64,000 nucleotides of DNA from Triplophysa rosa (Eukaryota; Chordata; Actinopteri; Cypriniformes; Nemacheilidae). Where the stretch lies: assembly GCF_024868665.1 (NCBI RefSeq), contig NC_079891.1, positions 11,006,624 through 11,070,623 on the forward strand, read 5' to 3'. Both the position numbers and the translations under genes were made by a program. The notes under the pieces are model-generated. The model was not told the DNA's origin and ran no database searches. It saw only the letters and a list, made by a program, of their open reading frames with translations. Of this stretch, positions 42,194 through 53,908 are shown piece after piece (the stretch's first letter is position 1; each line of letters starts with the position of its first letter).

Positions 42194-44030
42194 CTATTTA
42201 TTTTTTGTTAATTTAGCCACTGTGTTAAATAAAAACCTAGGTTTGTGCTGGTTTTCTTCTATTAGTGATGAAAAGTAGGCGGATCTAGAAGTTTTTAGGG
42301 CTTTCCTGTATTTTCGAATGCTATCCTTCCATGCTGTACGAAATACCTCTAATTTAGTCTTCTTAAAGATGCGCTCCATTTTTCGGCCTGCTTTCTTTAG
42401 AGCCTGAATGTGTTCATTATACCACGGTGTGGGACTGCCATTTTTAATCTTCTTTAAACATAGAGGAGCAACTGTGTCTATCGTTTCTGAGAAGGTGGAA
42501 TTAAAAGTTTCAGTGGTAGTGTCAAGATCTTCAACGTTTTTTCTCATGCTAGCGATTTGAGACATTTCGGGCAGATTATCGAGAAATGCATCTTTGGTAG
42601 TTGAAGTTATTGTTCTACCATATTTGTAACACATTTGCACATTTGCAGCCGTAGGCCAGTGAAGCAAAAATAATACCAGATAATGATCCGAAATGTCTTC
42701 ACTCTGCTGAAGGATTTTAACGTCATCCACAATTATACCGTAAAACAGTATTAAATCTAAAGTATGATTACGAAGGTGAGTGGGTCCTGACACATGTTGA
42801 CTAACGCCCATGGAGTTAAGAGTGTCTTTGAAAGCCATTTCTAAGGCATCTGTATCGTTATCTACATGGATGTTAAAGTCACTAACGACAAGGACTCTAT
42901 CTGCGGCCAGTACTAGTTCTGATAAGAACCCACCAAATTCTTTAATAAAATCTGTGTGGTGACCTAGAGGCCTATATACAATAGCCAGAATAAATTTGAA
43001 AAATGTTTTATGTCACGACTCTGCCTCATCTTGTCATGGTTGTCTTGGTCTTGTGGCAGAGTCGTGACAAAGCCTTTGGTTTAGTGTGATGGGGTGCCAT
43101 GGGGTGTTTATGTTTTGACACTCCGTGTGTTTTCTCGTGTCCTGACATTGACCCCACCCTTCTCGTTTCCTGTATTGCTTCCCTGCCGTGTTTCATTACC
43201 CTAACATGCCCTGTGTTATTATCCCTCGTTTGTATTCCCCTTTAAAATGCCCTCATGTTTCATTGTCCTGTGCGCTTTCGTTGTGTTCGTGTGACCCCGT
43301 GTTCATGCGTCTTAGTCTTGCCTTGTCCTTGCATTTGTTTCCTAAAAGTGAGTTTATTTAGTTTTGCCTTAGTTTCTGTTTTTCCCCATTGCGGGAAGTT
43401 TTTCTTTGTCTTTTTAAAAGCATTTTGGTTATTGTGTTTGTCCCCCATCGAGGGTTTTTGTTTTGTGTTATTAAAATCTTTTGTGTTTACCCACCTTCTT
43501 CTGTCTGCGCCTGGGTTCTGTCCGCCACCGACCATGACAGTTTTATCCTTAGTATTAGGTGTTGAAACATGAAGTACTATGACTTCAAAAGAATTGTATT
43601 TAGAGTTAGACTTATGGGAAATGCTAATAGAGTTATTGTAAAGTGCTGCGACACCTCCCCCTCTGCCTTTTAGACGAGGCTCGTGTTTATAATAATAATC
43701 TTGGGGGACAGATTCATTTAAAGTAATATAATCATCTGGTTTTAGCCATTTTTCTGTCAAACAGAGCATGTCTATTTTATGATCTGTTATCATATCGTTA
43801 ATAAAAAGTGCTTTATTAGAGAGAGATCTAATATTTAGCAATCCGAGTCGTAACAGTTGATTATCTGTATTTTGTTCATGTTTAATTTGTTTAACGTTTA
43901 TTAAATTACTTTCAAGAGGTTTACGTATTATTTTATGTTTGCTAATCCGGGGGACAGACACAGTCTCTATTTTATGAAGTTCGGGAGAAGGGATTGTACA
44001 TTTTGTGTATCCTGCGACGTGAGACGTCAA
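42194..44030 (-). pseudogene. L2 endonuclease, N-terminal half of ORF2 (copy A, interrupted)
   Basis: An apurinic-type endonuclease. From the N-terminus it shows [43 protein letters not shown] and [17 protein letters not shown], where a solo LTR interrupts. It resumes with [30 protein letters not shown] and EDISDHYLV, the Ser-Asp-His catalytic box. The linker to RT (WYNEHIQALKKAGRKMERIF) follows. A stop near 42194 and the LTR break it. The enzyme would nick target DNA. Confidence 0.85.
43011..43539 (+). repeat. Solo LTR inserted in the L2 endonuclease
   Basis: It begins TGTCACGACTCTG and ends CCATGACA, and GTTTTA lies directly on both sides (43005-43010 and 43540-43545). L2 copy B has the uninterrupted site. 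Promoter-like TTTAAAA near 43240 and ATTAAA near 43478 fit plus-strand orientation. No internal coding region remains, so two LTRs have recombined. The source is likely gypsy-type from the termini. Confidence 0.9.
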
Positions 44031-44106
44031 GTTGGTTAAGCCATTCTGTCTGCTCCCTGACCTGCGCCCCAGCGAGTCACACTTTCACAGACTTTCTGCC
44101 ATTTTT

Positions 44107-44894
44107 CTAGACAGGAGGGATGGAGACTCGTTTCAACAGGTCAGGTCTGCCCTCAAAACTCTTCCAGTTTTTTATAAAAACTATATCATTCTGCAGGCAC
44201 CACTCAGACAACCAGCCATTCAGTGATGATAATCTGCTATAAATCTCATCACCACAATAAGCAGTGAGGGGGCCTGAGTATATTACAGCGTCTGACAGCA
44301 TGCTTGCGAGCTCACAAACCTCTTTAATATTATCTTTTTTGATCTCTGATTGACGGAGTCGAACATCATTTGTGCCGATGTGAATAACAATCTTACTGAA
44401 TTTACGATTAGCCTTAGCCAGCACATTTAAATTTGTCTTGATGTCAGGCGCTCTGGCTCCCGGTAAACATTGGACTATGGTGGCTGGTGCCTCTATGTTA
44501 ACATTCCGAACAATAGAATCACTGGTAACTAGGGCACTTTTGGCAGGTTTCTCAGTCGGTACGTCACTTAGCGGGGTAAACCTCTTCGAGACTGTTATCG
44601 GAACGGTTGAGTGATGTTTTGTCCTGCGACTAAGTTTCCCAGCTGCGGGGGATTTTCAACCGGAACCGAGCTGTGTGCGCTAATGTTGCTCGCATCCAAA
44701 GTGTTTTCTATGGTCGTTACACTCTTACTATCCTCAGATAAAGATTGTATGCGAGACTCTAATTTTAAGATCTTCTCTGTCAGCCTAACTATTTCCCTGC
44801 ATTTATCACATATAAAACCCTCGCAGCTGACAGAGAAGGCTAAGCTAAACATATGACATGAGGTGCAAGTAACAATAATAGGAATAGAAGCCAT
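44107..44894 (-). pseudogene. L2 ORF1: zinc finger, coiled coil and SGNH-type esterase (copy A)
   Basis: The N-terminus begins MASIPIIVTCTSCHMF and has CTSC...CDKC cysteine pairs in a small zinc-finger-like unit, then a heptad-rich stretch (RLTEKILKLESRIQSLSEDS). In the other frame comes an SGNH/GDSL-hydrolase-like part, with a SDSIVRNV block near 44525 and FSKIVIHIGTNDVRLRQ, whose GTND box is typical. Esterase-type ORF1 proteins are known for the CR1/L2 group and assist RNA binding. A frameshift near 44590 separates the halves. Confidence 0.72.
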
Positions 44895-45309
44895 AACTCA
44901 CCGGGTTTGAAGTGCAATTCCAACTTACCAAGGTTGCTCGATGAATCGTAGTATACTTGCTTAAAAAGAGTAACAGTTTGCACACAAAACAAACCAGAGG
45001 CAAGATGATATTCCACAGTGTAAACAGAAAGCAAGCTAAAATGCTATTGCTATGCTAATGGCATTAAATTAACTATCAATTTTGGTTTAGAATCTTCAAG
45101 TAAATAACAAGAACAGGGTTATTGAGATATCAGGATAAGTTAGCAACAACAATGATAAGTAATGATAATAAAATAATAAAATACACTAATATTAGAGCGA
45201 AGTGTAAGTGCAGGGATACAAACAAACCGCTGGCAGCGATGCAGACAGGAACCGGAAGACAGATTCAATGGTACTGGAAAGGTCATGTGAGGCAAGATGG
45301 AGTTCAAAG

Positions 45310-45965
45310 TCAGGATCCGTGCATAAAATATTACATTTGCTGGATGTAATTCTGGAGGCACTGGCTGAATATGCCAACTCAAGTGGTCAAGCAAAATAGA
45401 TGCAGAACAGCTGCTACAACAGATACTGTACAAACAAAGAAATTCATGTTTCTTCTTGTTACATTTTGAAAACTGTTTGAGAACAGTGATTTTGCGACAA
45501 AATGATTACAGAGTTCAACACCGTGTGTGACAGAATGCATTTCGTTGATTGAAACACTGAAAGCTACCTATGCGGCTTTCCGAGATGACTCAAATTGTGA
45601 CTTTGACAATGTTCTTAGAGTAACAGAGGAATTAATGACCAAGCATGACATAGTTAACTGGGATATTACTACTTCTCGTGAGCGCAAGCTTCCTGCTAAG
45701 TTCCATGAGTCTGTTGTCACCACAACACTAGGGAAAACATCTGCTATTAAAAGCAATTATGATTTAAAGGCGTTGTGGAATTGTATTCTAGACAGGCAGA
45801 TAGCAGAGCTAGCTGTCGCTTTCAAGAAGATACCTATGGAATCATGCAAGCTTCGGCATCTCTCTTACCTGGATCCAGCACTTTTGGCATGAAAAATCTG
45901 CTGAAGACACCATCCAATTTGTATGGTATTGAAATTTGTGATGCTGAATACAACGTTTCACCCAA
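45310..45965 (+). pseudogene. hAT transposase remnant, central part
   Basis: Pieces in successive frames look like one hAT transposase: LDVILEALAEYANSSGQAK, DAEQLLQQILYKQRN, CISLIETLKATYAAFRDDSN, LMTKHDIVNWDI, KSNYDLKALWNCILDRQIAE, then after a frameshift near 45815 RFQEDTYGIMQASASLLPG and TPSNLYGIEICDAEYNV. This is the region just before the middle of ZMYM-like hAT proteins. The C-terminal part of what looks like the same gene lies at 54666-54818, on the far side of the BEL element. Confidence 0.65.
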
Positions 45966-46010
45966 CACATAAGACGCAAAGTTGATGAACAGAACGAAAA
46001 ATGTATAAAT

Positions 46011-46713
46011 AATAAACAAACGTAAGTTGCTTGTTTAATCAACAGAAGATAAATATTAGTTATGTAGTTTGTAGAGCATGTATAGAATGCCATCCTGTTT
46101 CTAACTGACCGGTATTTATCCGTGTTGATGCCATTTATCGCGTGCTTCCGAACCCACATGAATGTGTTGATTATGTTCAGTATTACTTGCCATCCATAGT
46201 ATGTATCTACTGCTAAGTATGTATGTATGTATGTATGAACATAGCATTAGTCGTTGATATGCTTGCTATTCATAGGTTATGTATGCAATGTTTCTGACAA
46301 CGCACAGCTCGTCCAAATCTTTTGATTATTGGTTTGGTTTGTGTAGTAGTTTATACCAGTGGGTGGCAGTATTATACAAGAATGTTAATGATTGTATGTT
46401 GGTTTCTTTATTTTACTCTCAATTTAACGTGAGAGCTTCTTTATTTGTGGCTGTTTATTATAATAATATTGTGTAATAATACTGAGTACATATTGTTAAT
46501 ATATACCTTTATTTTTCCTTTATAGACCACACAGAGATTTAAACAATTAGCTTGTGTACTGCTGTGTTATGTACTGACCAATTTGTCAAATAAATCCCCT
46601 TTTTCATGGAACTGATCAGATTTATTGTGTTCTAACCGACACCCCATTGAGGAAGGCTAGATACAGACCTTCACCTAGTATAGTCCGACCTTCACAAACT
46701 TGCTATTGAAACA
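46011..46713 (+). repeat. Left LTR of BEL/Pao (5' end missing)
   Basis: It matches the right LTR from AATAAACAAA onward, and the roughly 100 bp that begin the right LTR are absent. It ends CTATTGAAACA. Directly after, at 46714, comes TATGGTCCTTCGAGCCGGAT, which resembles the primer-binding region found after BEL LTRs. Confidence 0.82.
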
Positions 46714-46773
46714 TATGGTCCTTCGAGCCGGATCTGGCGTTTCTCATGGTCAAAGCATTGATCAGTGTCCAAA

Positions 46774-48375
46774 ATGCAACCTGAAGGAGCATCGCAACAG
46801 ATTGTAAGACCCAAACGTCAGGTTCACCCTCCTGCCTACCTTAAAGACTTTGATCTTACGACCGGACATCATGGAGCAGTCAGCCAGATGGCATCGCCTT
46901 ACACAACACAGCATGCACAGGGGCTTGGAGATGTTTCAGAGAACATTCTTTCACCTTCTACCACAGAATCGACTCCCATATGTCAAGGTCTATGGGATAC
47001 AGTGGATAAATGGTCCATGGTCGGTGAGAGGGCTCCTTCCTTTCAAGTAATGGATAACACTAGTGCAATTAATACCACAGTGCAGTCTGTTTATCATCCT
47101 CAGTCTTCACCATATCATCAGCCATGGGAAGAACATCAGTCTACACCATTACCTCTGACAATTTATACTACAGCTAGGCTAACCACACATCGTGAAGAAG
47201 CATCCTACTATCCATAGACTATGTCATCTGCAGCATTGGCCACACGTACTTAAGGTCAGCGAAAACAGACAGCCCACAAAGTACCAACCCTAAGGCCTCA
47301 CCAACCCTTCCCTACCACAACAGGTGGCGCTGCACTCCGTCCGAATCAGGGGACTGATTATTATACTCTGCCCAACCCAGCAAAGGAGAGAACAGTATAG
47401 CCTCAAAGTGACACTAACATGCTAGACATTTTGGGAACAATGATTGGTGAACTTCAGATTATGAACGATCAAATTTTGGCTGCCACACCTACTCAATCGC
47501 AAATTGATCCAAGTGAACATGATTACCACAACTTTGCACACGGGCAGCCTCCTGAGAAACCTGATCATCCTGTTTACCACAGAGAACAGTTCAACCAACA
47601 ACGGACCTTTATGCTGATACTCCTGTCCCTCACTGGCAGTCAAGGACATTGTACAAGTCCCCTAACGAGACGCTTGGAAATACTGAACAAAGGCGTCATC
47701 AATACAAGCAACCCACTGGGCTAAAGTCTGCACCAAGAGCTCCCTATTTCCATTCTTTGAATCCTGCCGGACAAGAAAGTAACTACAGAGGTTCAGTGCC
47801 AACTATACCTAACTTCTGTACTAAAGACCCCAGCGAGTTTAACCGGTTAAAGATAGCCCTCGAGAACCTTTTACCGCCAGATGCCACAGAACTGTTCCGG
47901 TACCAAATCCTGCTGGATCACCTAAAGCTAGATGAAGCACGTTTAGTGGCAGATTCCTACCTCAACTCACCATTCCCATACTCTGATACAATGTGTGCTT
48001 TGAACGAAAGGTTTGGCCAGCCACACAAGTTGGCACTCAAGAAAATTGTGATGAAAAAAAGTTATGGATTTCCCAGATATCCGAAGGGGTGATATCGAGA
48101 CCTTCGACAGGTTTGCTCTCCAGATTAGGGCTCTTGTTGGTATGTTGGAGATTCTCGGAGATGAAGGAGAAGCTGAGCTGAGATGTGGGTCAAATGTAGA
48201 GAGACTGTTGAGTAAGTTACCTCCTGAAATGAAAGTAGGGTTTCAAAGACAGATGTACCAACGTCCTGGGTCTGTGTATAACCTTCGTGAGTTTTCTGAG
48301 TGGCTCCAGTATGAAGTCTGGTGCCAAAGCAGCGAATTGCAGATCAGTTACAAGAGCCAAAGATCGGTGTAGTGG
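46774..48375 (+). pseudogene. BEL/Pao gag (frameshifted)
   Basis: It starts MQPEGASQQIVRPKRQVHPP from the ATG after the PBS-like site. The conserved BEL/Pao gag block (DUF1759-like) is clear: VPTIPNFCTKDPSEFNRLKI, LENLLPPDATELFRYQILLD and EARLVADSYLNSPFPYSDTM, then after a frameshift near 48070 DIETFDRFALQIRALVGMLE and RLLSKLPPEMKVGFQRQ. It breaks off after WLQYEVWCQ where foreign DNA begins. Confidence 0.82.
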
Positions 48376-48838
48376 TTTTAGCTAACGTTATTATATTGAT
48401 GAGCAAAACTCACCAAATATGGTTCTCCACCAGATCTTTCAAGATCATATCCATGAAATGAGTTATTTAAAACATCAATTTCAATCAAGGAATTAGTTTA
48501 GCTCAAAGGAAAATACGTATAATAATCGTGATCAAATATACATATTTTACGGTCTCTGATTAGTAATATAAAGCATAACAATACTTGTATGCATTCGTCC
48601 AGCGAATGCCTCAATGATATTATATACTTTACATTATCTCATGGCCATAAGTAACGTGACTTTACCAAACAGGATTTAGAGCAAAGGTAGCGAATCGAAA
48701 CACAGTAGAAGGGACCAAGCTTGTGAGCGTGAATACAGAAAACCCATCACAAATGAATATATATGGTTATTAAACTCTACTCTACATGGTAAACAAAACA
48801 ATGAAGATCGCATAAAACAAACGAATACGTGAAACACA

Positions 48839-48900
<62 letters not shown>

Positions 48901-48909
48901 GGAGAGAGA

Positions 48910-48972
<63 letters not shown>

Positions 48973-50020
48973 CATGGCAGCGATTTCTGAACACCAATAA
49001 AAATCATCTTTAACAAAGAGGCACAGACTTAACGCAGCTATTCTATAAATAGAAAAGGATACTTGCAAGCTCTGTGCTGGACCGATATCCATATGCGCGT
49101 GTAGAGATGGAATTGTTCAAAAGGTTTCAGAAGGCAGGCCTGCAGAAAGTTGCGGGCCTCGTGATCGGCCGCTTGGCTTAACCACGTGGCAGTAGAAGTC
49201 CATTGTTCCTTCTTTTCACCCAATGGGGGAGAAAGGGCAGTCTCCGAAGAGATGCCACGAACACGTTTTGGAGGCAGGTATAGCAGAAGAGAAGAGAGGA
49301 AGAGAGTCTTTTCAGAGCAGGCTCGATATTTAACTTCATGAGAGGGCATGCCCACCTGAGTTTGAATCGACCAATCAGAGTTGAGCAGGGAAGAGGTTCT
49401 TTGTCCACTCAACAGCTAATTTGCATCTTTATGACCTCCTGGCAACTTTACAAAATACCATTCCAAATTATTACATAATGAAAAGAGAATGTTCTATGGT
49501 CACACAATGTATATAAACAAGGAGGAATTGTAAAGACAAACATTTATATATCAAATATGCTAAGGTTTGAAGTGCATCAAGACATGATTCATTCGGCGGT
49601 ACGAATACAAACAAAGCCTGAATTAACTTGCCTATTTAACAATTACAGATTATTTAAAAATGGCGAGAGTGACAACATATAACCTAGATATTTAGATATA
49701 TTTATAGAAAAGAACAGTTGAATCACACAAGTTCCTATTTGTCAGAGAAGTTTCTCTGGTTAGCCTCATATGTTAAGTTTCACATGAGACAGAGAGACTT
49801 CTCCCCTCTGCTTTGAAGCTTAGGGGTCGTAAAATATCCCACAGAGAAACAAAAGGGGGTTGATGGCTCTTTCGGTGAGAGCACCAACTCAAGTCTAGAC
49901 CCCTGGAGCTAGGTTTTGACTCTGGTCTTTTCAGGTTGATATAAAGAAACCAGGAGACAGGGGGTTGGAGGGGGTTGATGGCTCTTCTTTTAATGACTCT
50001 GACCATTTGGCCTATGCTAA
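48376..50020. other. Unassigned insertion in BEL/Pao gag
   Basis: Gag similarity stops before it and resumes after it, although the edges are approximate. It holds a long AG microsatellite (48839-48971) and no recognised domain. At 49850-49990 GGGGGTTGATGGCTCTT occurs twice within about 130 bp. It may be an LTR or a DNA element. Confidence 0.45.
48839..48971. repeat. AG/CT microsatellite
   Basis: About 130 bp of AG repeats with a few GGGA interruptions. Ser-Leu frames across it on the minus strand are artefacts. Confidence 0.92.
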
Positions 50021-50860
50021 ATTCTCTACATCGGAGCAGAGAGACCGGAACGCAGGAGAGAAACCAAACCTACTGCCCATTCAGCCACTATCCTTCATGG
50101 AGTAGATGACGCTATCCTAAAGGTACCTCGGCCCAAGTTAGGGGGAACCCCAAAGTCCCTTTTAAAGCTTTCTGCCCTTTCTACGATAAAGATGACCACT
50201 TTCTCAGCCAGTGTGAGACCTTTAAGTCATTCGATAAACAACAAGTGACAGACTGGATCCAAACCAATCATCGTTGCTGGCGTTGTGGACGTGCACACCA
50301 AGCAGCCCAGTGCACATTGAAGAAGCCTTGTAGCATCTGCAAAGGGATGCATTTGCAAATTCTGCACGAGGTCAACACTAAGAGTGCCAGAGAGGGTTCC
50401 TGCCTAGTTAGTTCAACCACAGAGACACTGTACTTGGATAGACCCACTGACTGCAGACGTGTTCTCCTTAAGGTCATCAGGGTCCTCCTGCACTATGGAG
50501 ACAAGACACTTGACACTTATGCTGTTATGGTCGATGGGTCTGAGTGCAGAATTCTTCTTACTGGTGCCGCCCCTGCACTCTGCATAAAAGGTTGAGCTGA
50601 AAACGTAGCCCTGCGGACCATCCGCCACGATGTGCAGAACATCAGTGGGACTTCAGTTAACTTCCACATATCTCCCGCAACTCAACCACAGAAGACTTTC
50701 AAAATCAATGCAGCATTCACTGTCAAACACCTTGGCCTAGCCAATCACTCATATCCAGTGAATTTGCTGGAGAAATACAAGCACCTTAACGATCTCCCTC
50801 TGCAGGCCTTCTTTCGAGTGAGTCCTTCAATCCTCATCGGTGCCGATAATACCTAATTGG
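50020..50860 (+). pseudogene. BEL/Pao gag zinc knuckles and protease
   Basis: The gag end resumes with FCPFYDKDDHFLSQCETFKS-like residues and two zinc knuckles (CWRCGRAHQAAQC and CSICKGMH). A protease-like part follows (VLLKVIRVLLHYGDKTLDTY, then AVMVDGSECRILL), where the expected Asp-Ser/Thr-Gly reads Val-Asp-Gly-Ser. A stop and frame change follow at 50595, and NLLEKYKHLNDLPLQAF appears downstream. Confidence 0.75.
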
Positions 50861-50959
50861 TCCTCTTGGTGGTCCGGCTGCCATAAAGACGAGGCTTGGA
50901 TGGACATTACAGGGACCAGCCAAAATCCTGGAGACTCAATTACAGCCACAACAGTGCTT

Positions 50960-52290
50960 TTTCCTGTCTCTCACCCCAGCTGAACTGGAACTCAAAAGAG
51001 ATGTTGAAAGGTTATGGCAACTTGACATTTTGCCTTTCTGCTGCGAGAAGCAGGTGACAAGGTCCAGGGAGGATCAGGAGGCCATTAATCTCTTGGAGGC
51101 CAGCACAACTCGCATGGATGTAAAAGGTATCTTCCGCTATGCGACACCCTTGTTGCGCAGAAAGGATTCACCTTTATTCTGTGCCCCCAAAAAGGCTGTG
51201 GTGCCGAGTCTCCGGAGCATGGAACGACGACTAACCCAAGATCCAAAGAAAGCAGCAGTATACAATGCTGAGATCAAGAAGTTAGTACTGAATGGCGCAG
51301 TTACCAAACTCTCACCGAGCGGAAGCAAAGTGCACGACAACTTCTGGACAAAATTCATAAGCATCTGGAGGGTTTGATATTCGTTAGTGGGCCAGCAACG
51401 CACAAGAAGTTGTCAGTGACTTGCCACCAGAAGCCAGATCTTCCAAGCTAGAGTTGTGGCTCTCACATGAAAAAGCAGACATGAGTCCACCCTGGAATTG
51501 AATTGGCACTGTGAGTCAGACCAGCTAGGATTCTGACACAGACCTGTAACTTACCATGCTGTTACGATGCGGAACATATATCATGTGTTAGCAAGTCAAT
51601 ACGACCCACTTGGTGTCATTCTTCCATTCACCACACGTGCAAAGGTGATTGTTCAACAACTCTGGGCTAAGCACAGGAACTGGGATGATCTGCAACTTCC
51701 TGAGGATCTTCAGAAGGCATGGAAGGTGTGGGAAACGGTGCTTCAGTACTTGCCTCAAGTAGTCCTCCCTAGGTGCTATACTCCATCCAGCATGGACAAC
51801 CCAGAGGCCACTCGTGAGATCCATATCTTCACTGATGCTTCTGAGAAAGCCTACGGTGCAGTTGCTTACCTTCACTCACAGGATCCTAGTGGTAGGATAA
51901 ACATGTCCTTCCTTCTGGCCCGATCACGAGTAGCACCACGTAAGCAGTGCTCTACCCCCAGACTTGAGTTATGCGCTGCTGTCATAGGAGCACAGTTGGC
52001 CAAGCTGGTTGAAAATGAGCTCACTTTGAAGACCCAGAAGATCACTTTCTGGACAGTTTCAATAACTGTCCTCTACTGGCTACATTCTGAATCCTGCCAC
52101 TTCAAGGTTTTTGTGGGCACAAGGGTGGCAGAAATTCAAGAATGAACTGATCTTAAAGCATGGCGTCATGTTGACTCTGTCAGGAACCTGGCAGATGATC
52201 TTACTCGTGGTAGGAGCCTGAAGGACCTCACTCGGCCCAATCGGTGGATACTGGGACCAGAATTCCTCATTCAACCTCAGAGGAATTGGC
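50960..52290 (+). pseudogene. BEL/Pao RT (core deleted) and RNase H
   Basis: The RT N-terminus reads VTRSREDQEAINLLEASTTR, YATPLLRRKDSPL and PKKAAVYNAEIKKLVLNGAV. At about 51325 it jumps to EVVSDLPPEARSSKLELWLS-type residues that normally lie some 250 residues downstream, so motif A and the YVDD site are gone. The next frame has SQYDPLGVILPFTTRAKVIV and an RNase-H-like part with IHIFTDASEKAYGAVAY and TPRLELCAAVIGAQLA, ending in a frameshift near 52140. Confidence 0.85.
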
Positions 52291-52292
52291 CA

Positions 52293-53841
52293 TTGCTACC
52301 AGCAATGCATGGCCAGGTGCCTGAGGACACCACAGAATTAAAGCGAAGCGCATTCTGTGGCATGATTAACTCCGCACCATCGATGGCAGATGGAAGCAAG
52401 TTTAGTAACTGGAAAGACTTGGTTGACGCAATAGCACAGGAGCTTCATGGGGCGGCAGAGCAGCATAGCTCCCCTCCAAGAGCTGATCGCGCTGAGATAA
52501 GTTCAGATGGGCAGTTTCTCTGCAGATTACCAGCTGTTAAAGAGTGGTAAGCCTGTTGGCTCTAGTAGCCGCTTACTTTGTCTCTCCCCAGAGTTTGATG
52601 AAACCAGTGACATAATATGTGTTGGAGGACGATTAAGACGGGTGGAAGGACTGGACCCAAGCACAGCACACCCTATCGTATTGGACCCCAGTCACCCTAG
52701 CACTCGGTTGCTCAGAAAGGATTACGATGCTCGCCTTTGCCATCCAGGACCAGAGCGAGTGTTTGCTGAACTTCGTCGCAAGTTAGGGATAATCAAAGGG
52801 AGAGAGGCAGTGAGAAAACACCAGCGAGCATGTCCTGAATGCTGCAAATGGAGGTCAAAGCCAGCCTCCCAAAAAATGGCTAGTCTTCCCCCACCTCGGC
52901 TTCGATTGTTCAAGCCTGCTTTCCATTCATCCAGAATGGACTGCTTTGGACCTTTCTTGGTCAAAGTGGGACGTCGGACAGAGAAGAGATGGGGACTTCT
53001 GTTCAAGTGCTTGACCACTCGAGGTGTGTATCTTGAGGTCCTTACATCCATGGACAGTGATGCCTTTCTCATGGCACTACGACGATTCATTGCACGCCAT
53101 GGGAAACCGGCGGAGCTGTACTCGGACCGAGGTACCAACTTCCGAGGGGGTGAAACAGAGCTTAAAGAAGCCTTCCATCAGCTCCATGGTGATTTGCAGC
53201 AGCAACTGGCTAAGCAACAAATTAGCTTTCATTTCAATCCTCCGACCGCTCCACACTTCAGGGGGGTGTGGGATCGAGAAATTTGTTCTGTTAAAGCTGC
53301 ACTCTACACCACCCTGGGATCCGAAACCATGACAGAAGAAGTGCTTCGAACTGTCCTCAAAGAAGTAGAGGCCATCCTAAACTCCAAACCTCTTGGGTAC
53401 GTATCATCGGATATCGCTGATTTAGATAACGTCACTCCTAATTGCCTTCTGATGGGGCGGCCGGATGGTTCCCTGCCTCAAGCTGTGTATCCGGTGTCAG
53501 AGCTCTTGGGAAGACAAAGATGGAGGCATTCGCAGGTGTTGTCTGACAGGTTCTGGGCAGCCTTTATAAAGCACTACTTACCTGAACTTCAGGCCAGGAG
53601 AAAATGGCAGAATCCATCCGCAGACATCCAACCTGGGACGGTTGTTATGCTAGTTGATCCCCAGTCACCCCCCTCATTCTGGCAGATTGGGAAAGTAATA
53701 AAGGTATTCCCTGGGGCTGATGATCGAGTACGGTCGGTAGAGGTACAGATAAAGAACAAAGTCTATACACGACCCATCACTCGCCTGATTGTCCTGCCAG
53801 AGATCGGAAATGAGGAGGATGACATCCACATAAAGAACTAA
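52293..53841 (+). CDS. BEL/Pao integrase, open frame from 52507
   Basis: A 444-codon open frame from 52507, preceded by a short frame of linker. It has a zinc region with His79 and a Cys pair (CPECC, 109-113), and a core with Asp145 (RMDCFGPFLV) and Asp207 (YSDRGTNFRGGE). At the third catalytic position it has Asp256 (GVWDREICSVK), where I expect Glu (VWERE) in BEL/Pao integrases. The C-terminus (GTVVMLVDPQSPPSFWQIGK, TRPITRLIVLPE) is complete. The ATG at 52507 is internal to pol, not a true start. Confidence 0.85.
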
Positions 53842-53908
53842 TGGTAGCCCATATAGTGTCAGCCTTTCAAAGGAGCAAATTTGTAACCAAATTGAGGGTG
53901 GCTGTGTT

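Larger units (their letters stand above)
39455..45060 (-). mobile_element. L2-like LINE copy A (near full length)
   Basis: Read on the minus strand there is a 5' region, ORF1 with zinc and SGNH parts, ORF2 with endonuclease and RT, a 3' UTR with a TG microsatellite, the conserved GTAACAATG and AAAGCGC-type tail, and a short remnant of the pentamer tail near 39455. A 529-bp solo LTR interrupts the endonuclease. RT is open across its conserved motifs, with one frameshift just before it near 42070. It is nearly identical to copy B over shared parts. Confidence 0.88.

Noticed and set aside
48676..49092. Ser-Leu-rich frames that look like a membrane protein
   Set aside because: They read through the AG/CT microsatellite and have no domain outside it.
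52507..53841. Intact integrase frame as a possible domesticated host gene
   Set aside because: It lies in order within a BEL/Pao element between RNase H and the 3' LTR, so no independent gene needs to be assumed.
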